A stretch of DNA of 64,000 nucleotides, taken from assembly GCF_010669125.1 (NCBI RefSeq), contig NZ_CP048630.1:3592001-3656000 (forward strand), in the 5' to 3' direction. The position numbers and the translations under genes are program-made. The DNA is from Ancylobacter pratisalsi. Its GTDB lineage: Bacteria; Pseudomonadota; Alphaproteobacteria; Rhizobiales; Xanthobacteraceae. Below the pieces are notes generated by a model. That model saw only the letters and a program-made list of their open reading frames with translations, ran no database searches and had not been told where the DNA came from. This document shows positions 45,983-54,622 of the stretch, piece after piece; position 1 is the stretch's first letter; the number at the start of each line of letters is the position of its first letter.

Positions 45983-47077
45983 TCAGCCGCGCCGCACCAG
46001 CGGCACGATCTCGCGTTCCCAGCGCGCATTCCACTCGTTCATCACCGAGCTGAGATAGGCGAAATCCGCGAAGTAGGCGTATTTCGCCAGCTCGTCGGGC
46101 TTGTAGTACCAGTCCACCAGCATCGGGTTGGTCTTGGCCGAGGGCTGGGTCGGGCCGGAGCCGAGGTTTATGTTGTAAAGCTCGTTCATCTTCGGCTCGG
46201 CGAAGAAGTTGGCGAACTCGAACGCGGCCTTCTCGGGCGAGCCCTTCAGCACGCAGAAGCCCTCATTGTAGAGAAAGCCCTTGTTGTCCGGCATGCGGTT
46301 CTTGAGCTTTACGGGGAAATTCTTGGCGGTGGCGAACCAGCCGCCATTGTTCCAGAAGCCGACCGAATACTGCCCCGTCGCCATGGCGTTGATGTACTCG
46401 GAATTGCTGGTGCAGATCTCGCCGATCTGGCCCTTGGAGGCCAGTTCCTTGATGAACTCCCAGCCCGGCTCGGCGTTCTTTTCGCTGCCGCCGCGCTGGA
46501 TGGCGCAGCTCACGATGAACAGGCCGGTGAGGTTGATCGGGTAGGGGACGCAGAGCTTGCCCTTGAATTCGGGGCGCAGCAGGTCCTCGACGGAATCGAA
46601 GCCGCCCGGCAGCAGGTCCTCGCGGTAGCCCCAGAACGCACCGGCCGTCGAGAGCGGCACGGTCATCTTCTGACCCTTGTCGTTCTTCTGGATGAACTGG
46701 TCCGGGATGGTGGCGAGGTTGGTGACGATGCTCTCGTCGATCGGCACCAGCCAGTCTTCCTTGATCAGGGTACGGAAAACCGGGTCCCACACCGAGAGCA
46801 CGTTGTACTGGGTGTTCGGCCATACCGCCTTGATCTTGGCGATCACCGCCGCCGAGCCGCCCGAGTGCAGCTCCCAGGCGATCTGGGTGTCGTTGGTCTT
46901 GTTGAAATCGGCCGTGATCTGTTTGGAAACCTCGATCCAGTTCGCGCCCCACTGCACCACCAGCAGGCGCTCGGCGGCGTTGGCGGGAAGGATCAGGCCG
47001 CCGGTGAGGGCGCTGGTGGCGGCCAGGCCGGTGCCGTTCAATGCGGCGCGGTTGAAGGCACGGCGAGTCATCGACAT
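45983..47077 (-). CDS. Tat-exported PotD-like ABC substrate-binding protein
   Basis: A 364-residue binding protein. Its N-terminus MSMTRRAFNRAAL carries a twin-arginine motif (TRRAF) and a cleavage site near ANAAE, so it is probably folded before export by Tat. The mature part fits the spermidine/putrescine-type binding proteins (LLVVQWGANWIEVSKQI). ATG 47077 has GGAG upstream. It is the first gene of the minus-strand catabolic operon. Confidence 0.88.
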   Translation of the reverse strand: MSMTRRAFNRAALNGTGLAATSALTGGLILPANAAERLLVVQWGANWIEVSKQITADFNKTNDTQIAWELHSGGSAAVIAKIKAVWPNTQYNVLSVWDPVFRTLIKEDWLVPIDESIVTNLATIPDQFIQKNDKGQKMTVPLSTAGAFWGYREDLLPGGFDSVEDLLRPEFKGKLCVPYPINLTGLFIVSCAIQRGGSEKNAEPGWEFIKELASKGQIGEICTSNSEYINAMATGQYSVGFWNNGGWFATAKNFPVKLKNRMPDNKGFLYNEGFCVLKGSPEKAAFEFANFFAEPKMNELYNINLGSGPTQPSAKTNPMLVDWYYKPDELAKYAYFADFAYLSSVMNEWNARWEREIVPLVRRG

Positions 47078-47126
47078 GGCGGATCTCCGGGCGATGGGAG
47101 CAACGGGAAAGAGCGCTGGAAACAAT

Positions 47127-47140
47127 TAAGTACTTACTTA
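47127..47140 (-). promoter_or_regulatory. TetR-type operator candidate before the minus-strand operon
   Basis: TAAGTA-CT-TACTTA is a perfect six-base inverted repeat with two-base centre, 50 bases before the binding-protein start in an AT-rich patch. Its size suits a TetR dimer, and the operon ends with a TetR gene. Confidence 0.5.
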
Positions 47141-47299
47141 GTTTGTCGGCGCGGCGGGGGCGGGTAAAGCCGAATGATTGGCCATCGCGACAAGTTTCAA
47201 GGTGTTGATATAAAAGGGTTTAGTTGCCTTCTGACTATGCCGTGGGCGGTGGCTGGGCGATGGTTGCCCAAAAATTCCACCGAGGCCCGATCGCGCATT

Positions 47300-47974
47300 T
47301 CAGGTGGCAATGCCCTCGCCGCGCAGGGTGCGCAGCACGGCTTCTCCGGTCAGCCGGTTGTGTTCGGCGAGCCGCTCGGCGAGGTCGAGGCGGGCGCGGG
47401 CGCGGAACGCCGTCATGATCGCCTCGTGCTCGTCGAAGGACTGGGCGACGCGGACCGGGTTCTCGTTGACCACGAAGCGCAGCCGCAGCACCCGCTTCTG
47501 AAGATTGTCATAGGTTTGCAGAAGCACCGGGTTCTGCGTGGCGCTTGCGAGCGCGCGATGGAATTCCTGATTCAGTTCGGTATAGGCGGTGGGGGCGGGA
47601 TGGGCGCCGAGCGCACCGTGGACCCGCTCGATCCGGGCGCGGTCCTCAGGCGTCGCGCGCACGGCCGCGAGCAGGCCGATCTGGTTCTCGATGGCGCCCT
47701 TCAGTTCGAATACATGAGCGACGTCGAGCGGGTCGATGGGGGCGACGATCGAGCCGCGATTGGGGCGGAGCTCCACGAAGCCTTCCGCCGCCAGCACCTT
47801 CAGCGCCTCTCGCAGGGGCGTGCGCGAAACGCCGAAGCGCAGGCAGAGCTGGGCTTCGGGTATGCGCGCTCCATCGCTCAGCTCGCCGTTCAGCAGCACC
47901 ATGCGCAGCTTGTTGACGGTCTGCTCGTGCAGGCTGCCGCCTTCCCCTGTCTCGTCCGGCTGCGCGAAGGTCAT
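47300..47974 (-). CDS. GntR-family regulator (FadR/FCD subgroup)
   Basis: A 224-residue regulator. Residues about 12-75 form the winged helix (LHEQTVNKLRMVLLNGELSDGARIPEAQLCLRFGVSRTPLREALKVLAAEGFV). The C-terminus is an all-helical FCD ligand domain (ELNQEFHRALASATQNPVLL) with His residues that often bind metal and acid ligands. It starts five bases after the AMDase-like gene's stop, so the two form a small operon between the arms and may control either or both. Confidence 0.9.
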   Translation of the reverse strand: MTFAQPDETGEGGSLHEQTVNKLRMVLLNGELSDGARIPEAQLCLRFGVSRTPLREALKVLAAEGFVELRPNRGSIVAPIDPLDVAHVFELKGAIENQIGLLAAVRATPEDRARIERVHGALGAHPAPTAYTELNQEFHRALASATQNPVLLQTYDNLQKRVLRLRFVVNENPVRVAQSFDEHEAIMTAFRARARLDLAERLAEHNRLTGEAVLRTLRGEGIAT

Positions 47975-47979
47975 GGCTG

Positions 47980-48753
47980 TCACTCCGCCGGTATGGCCAT
48001 TTCGGAAGCGGGCGGGGTCGCAAACATGGAGCCGAAGCGGGCCAGCGGATCGGTAGGCAGGTCGAGCGCGCGCAGGCAGCCCCACAAGGTGGTGCTGACG
48101 GAATCATAGACCGGAACACCGATGCGGCGCTCTATCTCCGCGCCGATCACCGCGCCGCGCATATTGGTGCAGACGATCGCGATCGCGTCCGGGCGGGCGG
48201 CCGCAACCTCGGTGCACATCGCCGCGATCTGCTCCTCGGATATCTCGGCGAAGGAGAAATTGTCGGACAGTCCGCAGTGGCTGCCGGCGACGACCGACAC
48301 GCCGATCGAGGCGTAATTGGCAACGATCCGCGCGCCCACATCCGCGGTATAGGGCGTGACCAGCGCGAGCCGTTTCACGCCCTGTTCCCTGATGAGCCGG
48401 TTGAGCCCCAGAATGGCGCTGGTGGCCGGAACGCCGGTCCGCGCATGGACGGCCTCACACAGGCGCTCGTCGGTCTCGAAGCCGAGCCAGCTTGCCGAGG
48501 TGCCGTTCCAGGCGATCACGTCGACGCGGGCGTCGGCGAGCAGTTCGGCGGCGGCCAGGATCGGCTCCTCGCGGAACTGGTCGGAGGCGACCTCGTCCAG
48601 CGCGATCCGTGTGACCCTGAAACGCCCGAAATGCGCGGTCACCTGCGGAAACAGCGGTTCGAGCAGGAGCGAGGTGTAAGGCTCCAGCACGGTGTTCGAC
48701 GAGGGCGTCAGCATGCCGATCAGCCGTCGGGAGAAAGGAAGGACATTTTGCAT
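47980..48753 (-). CDS. AMDase/Asp-Glu racemase-superfamily enzyme with a single catalytic Cys
   Basis: A 257-residue protein of the maleate isomerase/arylmalonate decarboxylase branch. Racemases and maleate isomerases use two cysteines. Here the first site reads Gly84-Thr85-Ser86 (WNGTSAS) and only Cys195 (VCTNMRG) remains, with Tyr135 between. This is the arrangement of arylmalonate decarboxylase. The physiological reaction is unknown; a malonate-type acid or hydantoin-related product is possible. Confidence 0.75.
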   Translation of the reverse strand: MQNVLPFSRRLIGMLTPSSNTVLEPYTSLLLEPLFPQVTAHFGRFRVTRIALDEVASDQFREEPILAAAELLADARVDVIAWNGTSASWLGFETDERLCEAVHARTGVPATSAILGLNRLIREQGVKRLALVTPYTADVGARIVANYASIGVSVVAGSHCGLSDNFSFAEISEEQIAAMCTEVAAARPDAIAIVCTNMRGAVIGAEIERRIGVPVYDSVSTTLWGCLRALDLPTDPLARFGSMFATPPASEMAIPAE

Positions 48754-49047
48754 TCAAAAATACCCGACATGGAGGCTGGCGACGTGTCGACGCTTAAGTC
48801 CCGGCCTGATGGTGGCGGTCCGCTACATTCAGGTCTTGCCTTGCCCGACGTCGTTCGTCAATCGGCAAGAAGTGTTTCGTTTGAACGCCAATGCTCACTT
48901 ATCAAGCAGGATATGGCGCGCGGTGCGGCAAGGCGCGGGCAGGACGCACAATGCGCTGCCTACAATTTGATATTTAAGTGAACATTTAATTGGAGCAGAC
49001 TCCGAGGCAAGAAATGAATTCAAAATGACCTTCCAGGAGCAACCCGT
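48754..49047. other. Divergent intergenic region between the catabolic arms
   Basis: This 294-base gap separates the minus-strand AMDase-like/GntR pair from the plus-strand Dpp-like operon and should hold two promoters. It is AT-richer near 48957-49030. I saw no convincing dyad or -35/-10 pair. Open frames inside it have no family features. Confidence 0.5.
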
Positions 49048-50652
49048 ATGCGACTTCCGGTTCTGCTGACAACCGCGTTGACCGCCTTGTTCGTCGCCGC
49101 GTCTCCGGCCTTTGTCCCGGCGCCGGCCGCGGCCGCGGACAGCGGCAAGGAGTTCCGCTACGCCTACCGCGTGGATCCCGCCTCGCTGGACCCGCACGCG
49201 CTGGCGGAGACCTTCACCCTGTCCTGGCTGGGCCAGGTCTACGAGCCGCTCGTCGGGCGCGGCAAGAATCTGGAGCTGGTGCCCGCGCTGGCCACGAGCT
49301 GGGAGCAGGTGGAGCCGACCGTGTGGCGTTTCCATCTGCGCGAAGGCGTGAAGTTCGCCGACGGCACGCCCTTCACTGCCGATGACGTCATCTTCTCGCT
49401 GCAGCGGGTGAAGAAGGACGGTTCGGACATGGCCTATACGGTGGCGTCGGTGACCGACATCAAGAAGGTCGACGACCACACGGTCGACCTGATCATGGCC
49501 AAGCCCAACCCGATCCTTCCGGTCCAGATCACCTCGACCTACATGATGAGCAAGGACTGGGCGGAAAAGCACGAGGCGACATCGCCCTCCAGCGTGAAGG
49601 CCAAGGTCGAAAACTTCGCCACCACGAACGCCAACGGCACCGGCCCGTTCATGATCGAGAGCCGGCAGGCCGGCGTGAAGACCGTGCTCGTGCCCAACCC
49701 GAACTGGTGGGGCGAGAAGGAAAGCAACGTTTCGAAGGTGGTCTTCACCCCGATCCAGTCGGATGCCACCCGCGTCGCCGCGCTGCTCTCGGGCGAGGTG
49801 GACATGGTCTACCCGGTGCCGCAGCAGGACGTCGCGCGCATCGAAAGCGCCGAGGGCACCGAGGTGCTCAAGGGATCCGAACTGCGCACCATGATGCTGG
49901 CCATGGACCAGCACCGCGACGAACTGCTCAATTCGGACGTCAAGGGCAAGAACCCGCTGAAGGACAAGCGCGTTCGCCAGGCGATCTATCAGGCGATCGA
50001 CATGAACGCGATCAAGGACCGCATCATGGGCGGCACCTCGCACATCGCCGGCACCATGATCGCGCCGGGCATCAACGGCTACGATCCCAAGCTCGACACC
50101 CGCGCCGCGCCCTATGATCCCGAAGCGTCCAAGAAGCTGCTGGCCGAGGCCGGTTACCCGGACGGCTTCTCCTTCACCATGGACTGCTCGAACGACCGCT
50201 ACGTGAATGACGAGCGCATTTGCCAGGCCATCGTCGGCATGCTCGGCCGCGTCGGGCTGAAGGTCACGCTGAACGCCCAGACCCGCACCAAGTTCTTCGA
50301 GAAGGTGCTGGCGCGGGACACCTCCTTCGCCATGATCGGCTGGCAGCCGCTGAGCTATGATGCCCACTCGACCCTTCAGGACACGATGAACACGCCGGAA
50401 GGCAAGGTCGGCACCTACAATGTCGGCAACTACTCCAACCCGAAGGTCGATGCGCTCACGCAGAAGATCGAGGTCGAGGTCGACCCCGCCAAGCGCAACG
50501 CGATGATCTTCGAGGCGATGACCCTCGACAAGGAAGACTACGGCCACATCCCCGTGCACCAGGCCGGTATCGCCTGGGGCGTGCGCAAGGGCGCCCATGT
50601 GGTGCTGCGTTCCGACGACAGCCTTGAGCTGAAGTGGGTCACCGTCGACTGA
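49048..50652 (+). CDS. Dpp-like ABC substrate-binding protein
   Basis: A 534-residue SBP_bac_5-type binding protein. The Sec signal ends near AAAAD (about residue 31). The mature part starts with EFRYAYRVDPASLDPH and has the family stretch WRFHLREGVKFADGTPFTADDV. Members carry peptides, nickel or opines and other large solutes. It is first of the plus-strand arm, with CAGGAG upstream of the start. Confidence 0.92.
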   Translation: MRLPVLLTTALTALFVAASPAFVPAPAAAADSGKEFRYAYRVDPASLDPHALAETFTLSWLGQVYEPLVGRGKNLELVPALATSWEQVEPTVWRFHLREGVKFADGTPFTADDVIFSLQRVKKDGSDMAYTVASVTDIKKVDDHTVDLIMAKPNPILPVQITSTYMMSKDWAEKHEATSPSSVKAKVENFATTNANGTGPFMIESRQAGVKTVLVPNPNWWGEKESNVSKVVFTPIQSDATRVAALLSGEVDMVYPVPQQDVARIESAEGTEVLKGSELRTMMLAMDQHRDELLNSDVKGKNPLKDKRVRQAIYQAIDMNAIKDRIMGGTSHIAGTMIAPGINGYDPKLDTRAAPYDPEASKKLLAEAGYPDGFSFTMDCSNDRYVNDERICQAIVGMLGRVGLKVTLNAQTRTKFFEKVLARDTSFAMIGWQPLSYDAHSTLQDTMNTPEGKVGTYNVGNYSNPKVDALTQKIEVEVDPAKRNAMIFEAMTLDKEDYGHIPVHQAGIAWGVRKGAHVVLRSDDSLELKWVTVD

Positions 50653-50677
50653 GGACGGCGATGATGGAGGCCGCGAC

Positions 50678-51661
50678 ATGAGCTTTGTTCTCGGGCGTCT
50701 CGGGCAGACCGTGCTCGTCCTGCTGGTCGCGGCCTTCGTCAGCTTTTCCCTGTTCCGCTATGTCGGCGACCCCGTGAACAACATGGTGGGGCAGACCGCG
50801 AGCCTTGCCGACCGCGAGGCGATGCGGGCCGCGCTCGGGCTGGACGACCCGTTCGTCGTCCAGTTCCTCCGTTTCGTCGGCCAGGCGCTGCAGGGCGATT
50901 TCGGCATTTCCTACCGCTATGGCCAGCCGGTCTCGACGCTGATAGCCGAACGCTTTCCCGCCACGCTCGAACTGGCGCTGATCTCGATGCTGATCGCCAC
51001 CGGCCTCGGCGTTCCCCTCGGGGTGTGGACCGCACTGCATCGCGGGCACTGGTTTTCCCAGGTGCTGCTGGCGATCTCACTGATCGGCGTGGCCCTGCCC
51101 ACCTTTCTCATCGGCATCGCGCTCATCCTCACCTTCTCGGTCTGGCTCGGCTGGCTGCCGTCCTTCGGGCGGGGGCAGGTGGTCGATCTTGGCTGGTGGA
51201 GCACCGGGTTCCTGAGCTGGAGCGGCCTGCGCGCGCTGGTGCTGCCCAGCGTCACGCTCGGCGTGTTCCAGCTGGCGCTGATCATGCGACTGGCGCGGGC
51301 GGAGATGCTGGAGGTGATGCGGGCCGACTTCATCCGTTTCGCGCGGGCGAGGGGCCTGCGTCCACGGGCGATCGAGTACCGCCACGCACTGCGCAACACG
51401 CTGGTGCCCGTGGTGACGATGATCGGCCTTCAGTTCGGCAACGTCTTCGCCTTCTCCATCATCGTGGAAACGGTGTTCCAGTGGCCGGGGCTTGGGCTTC
51501 TGGTGATCCAGGCGATCCAGTTCGCCGACGTGCCGCTGCTTGCCGCCTATCTGGTGCTCATCGCCCTGTGCTTCGCGGTCATCAACCTTGCCGTCGATCT
51601 GCTCTATGTCGCCATCGATCCCCGTGTCCGGACCTCGGGTGCGATACGGAGGACGGCATGA
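50678..51661 (+). CDS. Dpp-like ABC permease (DppB type)
   Basis: A 327-residue permease opening LGRLGQTVLVLLVAAFVSFSLFRYVGDPV, the usual DppB start. It has an EAA-type loop (RARGLRPRAIEYRHALRNTLVPVVTMIGLQFG) near residues 225-255. It lies 25 bases behind the binding-protein gene and overlaps the DppC-type gene by four bases. Confidence 0.92.
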   Translation: MSFVLGRLGQTVLVLLVAAFVSFSLFRYVGDPVNNMVGQTASLADREAMRAALGLDDPFVVQFLRFVGQALQGDFGISYRYGQPVSTLIAERFPATLELALISMLIATGLGVPLGVWTALHRGHWFSQVLLAISLIGVALPTFLIGIALILTFSVWLGWLPSFGRGQVVDLGWWSTGFLSWSGLRALVLPSVTLGVFQLALIMRLARAEMLEVMRADFIRFARARGLRPRAIEYRHALRNTLVPVVTMIGLQFGNVFAFSIIVETVFQWPGLGLLVIQAIQFADVPLLAAYLVLIALCFAVINLAVDLLYVAIDPRVRTSGAIRRTA

Positions 51662-52590
51662 GCGTCGCCGCGGTCCGCCACGCGGTGGGGGAGTGGTGGC
51701 AGAGTGATCTGGCTTACCGCTTCCGCCGGTCGCCGGTTGCCATCCTCGCCGCGCTGGTGGGGCTGGCGCTGCTGTTCGCCGCACTGGGCGCCGATGCACT
51801 CGCGCCCTACAACGCTTTCGATCCCGCCGCCGCCAACGCCGCCGATGCCCGTCTGCCGCCGGGCAGCGAGGGCCTGTTCGGCGATTACTACCTTCTGGGA
51901 ACCGATCCGCAGGGGCGCGACATGCTGTCGGCCATGCTGTACGGCCTGCGCACCTCGCTGCTTGTCGGCCTCGCCAGCGTGGCCGCGGCGGGGGTGGCGG
52001 GCGTTCTGCTCGGGCTGGTGGCCGGCTATTTCGGCGGCATTCTGGACGCGTTCATCATGCGCGCGGCCGATGTGCAGCTCAGCTTTCCCGCCATCCTGAT
52101 CGCGCTGCTGATCGATGGCGTAACCCGCACCGCCCTGCCGCGCGAGCTGCATCAGGAACTGGCGGTGCCGATCCTCATCGCCGCCATCGCCGCGTCGTTC
52201 TGGGTGCAGTATGCGCGCACCGTGCGCGGCCTCGTGCTGGTGGAGCGCGGGCGCGAATACGTGCTGGCGGCGAAGGTCACCGGCGTCAGCACGGCGCGCA
52301 TCCTCGTCTCGCACATCTTGCCGAATGTGATGGGTCCGGTGCTGGTGATCGCCACCATCAATCTGGCGCTGGCAATCCTCACGGAGTCGACGCTGTCCTT
52401 CCTCGGCGTCGGCCTGCCGCCGACCCAGCCCTCGCTCGGCTCGCTGGTGCGCATCGGTAACGAGTTCGTGTTTTCCGGCGACTGGTGGATCAGCGCGCTG
52501 CCGGGTCTTCTGCTGGTGATGTTGTCGCTGTCGGTCAACATCTTCGGCGACTGGCTGCGCGACGCGCTCAACCCGAAGCTGGCCTCATGA
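51658..52590 (+). CDS. Dpp-like ABC permease (DppC type)
   Basis: A 310-residue permease with LLGTDPQGRDMLSAMLYGLRTSL, the DppC hallmark, and the loop AAKVTGVSTARILVSHILPNVMGPVLVIATI. ATG 51658 overlaps the DppB stop (ATGA); the longer open frame from 51025 lies antiphase in the DppB gene and is not used. Confidence 0.92.
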   Translation: MSVAAVRHAVGEWWQSDLAYRFRRSPVAILAALVGLALLFAALGADALAPYNAFDPAAANAADARLPPGSEGLFGDYYLLGTDPQGRDMLSAMLYGLRTSLLVGLASVAAAGVAGVLLGLVAGYFGGILDAFIMRAADVQLSFPAILIALLIDGVTRTALPRELHQELAVPILIAAIAASFWVQYARTVRGLVLVERGREYVLAAKVTGVSTARILVSHILPNVMGPVLVIATINLALAILTESTLSFLGVGLPPTQPSLGSLVRIGNEFVFSGDWWISALPGLLLVMLSLSVNIFGDWLRDALNPKLAS

Positions 52591-53567
52591 GCGCGCTCCT
52601 CGCCGTTGAAGGTCTGAGGGTCGAGATCGCCGCCCGCAAGCGGGTGTTCACCGCGATCGACGACGTGTCGTTCGAGATCGCGGCGGGCGAAATCCTCGGC
52701 GTGGTCGGCGAGTCCGGCGCGGGCAAGTCGGTCACGGGAACAGCGGTGCTCGGCCTGCTGGAGAAACCGGCCTATCAGGCCGGCGGGCGCATTCTCTTCA
52801 AGGACCGGCGCATCGACACGCTGGATGAGGATGGGCTGCGCGCCCTGCGCGGCAGGGAGATCGCGGCGGTGTTCCAGGACCCGCTGACCAGCCTCGACCC
52901 GTTGATGACCATTGGCGGGCAATTGGTCGAGACCATGCAGACCCACCTGCCGCTGTCGCGCGACGAGGCGTTGACCCGCGCGGCGCAGCTTCTCGCCGAG
53001 GTGGGCATTCCCGCCCCGCGCGAACGGTTGCAGAGCTACCCGCACGAACTTTCCGGCGGCATGCGCCAGCGCGTGGTGCTCGCGCTCGCCTTCTGCTGCG
53101 AGCCCGCGCTGATCATCGCCGACGAGCCGACCACGGCGCTCGATGTCTCGATCCAGGCCCAGATCCTCGACCTGCTGCGCACCATGTGCCGTGAGCGCGG
53201 CACGGCGGTGATGCTGGTCACCCACGACATGGGCGTGATCGCCGAGGCGAGCGACCGCGTCGCGGTGATGTATGCCGGGCGCATCGTCGAGATTGGTCCG
53301 ACGGCGAGCCTGATTGCCAATGCCGCGCACCCCTATACGCGCGGCCTCATGGCCTCGATTCCGGACATGCACCGGCGGGAGGCCGAACTCACGCAGATCC
53401 CCGGCTCGATGCCGCGCCCCGACGCCCCCGTTTCCGGCTGCGCCTTCCATCCGCGCTGTACGCTCGCCGAGCCGCGCTGCGCCGTGGAGCGGCCGGCCGA
53501 TGTCGCTGTGGGGTCCTCGCGCGTCGCCTGCTGGCTGGCCGGTCCCGTCTCACGGAGCGCGGCCTGA
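52587..53567 (+). CDS. Dpp-like ABC ATPase (DppD type)
   Basis: A 326-residue ATPase with Walker A GESGAGKSV, signature LSGGMRQRV, Walker B LIIADEPTTALD and the C-terminal oligopeptide-transporter motif HPYTRGLMASIPD with a Cys cluster (GCAFHPRC). ATG 52587 overlaps the DppC stop. Confidence 0.94.
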   Translation: MSALLAVEGLRVEIAARKRVFTAIDDVSFEIAAGEILGVVGESGAGKSVTGTAVLGLLEKPAYQAGGRILFKDRRIDTLDEDGLRALRGREIAAVFQDPLTSLDPLMTIGGQLVETMQTHLPLSRDEALTRAAQLLAEVGIPAPRERLQSYPHELSGGMRQRVVLALAFCCEPALIIADEPTTALDVSIQAQILDLLRTMCRERGTAVMLVTHDMGVIAEASDRVAVMYAGRIVEIGPTASLIANAAHPYTRGLMASIPDMHRREAELTQIPGSMPRPDAPVSGCAFHPRCTLAEPRCAVERPADVAVGSSRVACWLAGPVSRSAA

Positions 53568-54622
53568 TGAACACGCGCGACATCCTGCTCTCGGTCGACC
53601 GCCTGACCGTCCGCTTCGACGCTTCGCCCCCGCTGCTGAAGCGCGTCCTTTCCGGCAGCGGCCGGCGGACGGTGCATGCCGTTGAGGAGGTGGATTTCGA
53701 GATCGCGCGCGGCTCGACCTTTGCGCTGGTGGGGGAATCGGGCTGCGGCAAGTCGACCATCGCGCGGACCATTGCCGGCATCCAGCCGCCCACGGGGGGC
53801 ACGGTGTCGTTCATGGGCGTGGATGTGTCGGGATTCCGCACCCGCCACGCGGCGCTGCCCTATCGCCGCAACCTGCAGATGATCTTCCAGGATCCCTATG
53901 CCAGCCTCAACCCGCGCTGGCGGGTCGGGCGCATCGTGGCCGAGCCGATCCTGACCCACAAGCTGATGAAGCCCGGCGCCGGGCTGAAGGCACGCATCGC
54001 CGAACTGCTGGAGATCGTCGGCCTGTCGCCGGCGGATGCGGGCAAGTTCCCACACCAGTTTTCCGGCGGCCAGCGCCAGCGGATCTCGATCGCCCGCGCG
54101 CTGGCCTCGAACCCGGCCTTCATCGTCTGCGACGAGCCGACCTCGGCGCTGGACGTGTCGGTGCAGGCGCAGATCCTCAACCTGATGAAGCGCCTCCAGC
54201 GCGAACTCGGCCTGACCTACCTGCTGATCTCGCACAATCTGGCGGTGGTCGCCCACATGGCCGACCAGCTCGGCGTCATGTATCTCGGCCGTCTGGTCGA
54301 GCAGGGCGACGCCGGGCAGATCCTCGCGCGCCCGCTCCACCCCTATACCCGCCTGCTGCTCGACACCGTGCCCGATCCCCACGCGCCGAACCGTTCGCGC
54401 GCGCGGCTGTCCGGCGAGGTGCCGAGCCCGCTGGCGCCGCCCCCCGGCTGCGCTTTCCATCCGCGCTGTCCATTGGCCAATGAGCGCTGCGCCATTGAGC
54501 GCCCTCAGCCGGTCCGTGCCGGGGCGGCATGGGTGTCCTGCCACGCGGTCGAGGAGGGGCGCCTGCCGTCCCCGGCGCGCGATACCGATCAATGCCAGTC
54601 CAGCACCGGAGACGCCGCGTGA
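53567..54622 (+). CDS. Dpp-like ABC ATPase (DppF type)
   Basis: A 351-residue ATPase with Walker A GESGCGKST, signature FSGGQRQRI, Walker B FIVCDEPTSALD and HPYTRLLLDTVPD. It shares one base with the DppD stop. The second ATPase completes the importer. Its stop overlaps the next amidohydrolase start. Confidence 0.94.
   Translation: MNTRDILLSVDRLTVRFDASPPLLKRVLSGSGRRTVHAVEEVDFEIARGSTFALVGESGCGKSTIARTIAGIQPPTGGTVSFMGVDVSGFRTRHAALPYRRNLQMIFQDPYASLNPRWRVGRIVAEPILTHKLMKPGAGLKARIAELLEIVGLSPADAGKFPHQFSGGQRQRISIARALASNPAFIVCDEPTSALDVSVQAQILNLMKRLQRELGLTYLLISHNLAVVAHMADQLGVMYLGRLVEQGDAGQILARPLHPYTRLLLDTVPDPHAPNRSRARLSGEVPSPLAPPPGCAFHPRCPLANERCAIERPQPVRAGAAWVSCHAVEEGRLPSPARDTDQCQSSTGDAA

Noticed and set aside
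48692..48970. Small open frame in the divergent intergenic region
   Set aside because: It overlaps the AMDase-like gene's 5' end and has no family features or ribosome site.
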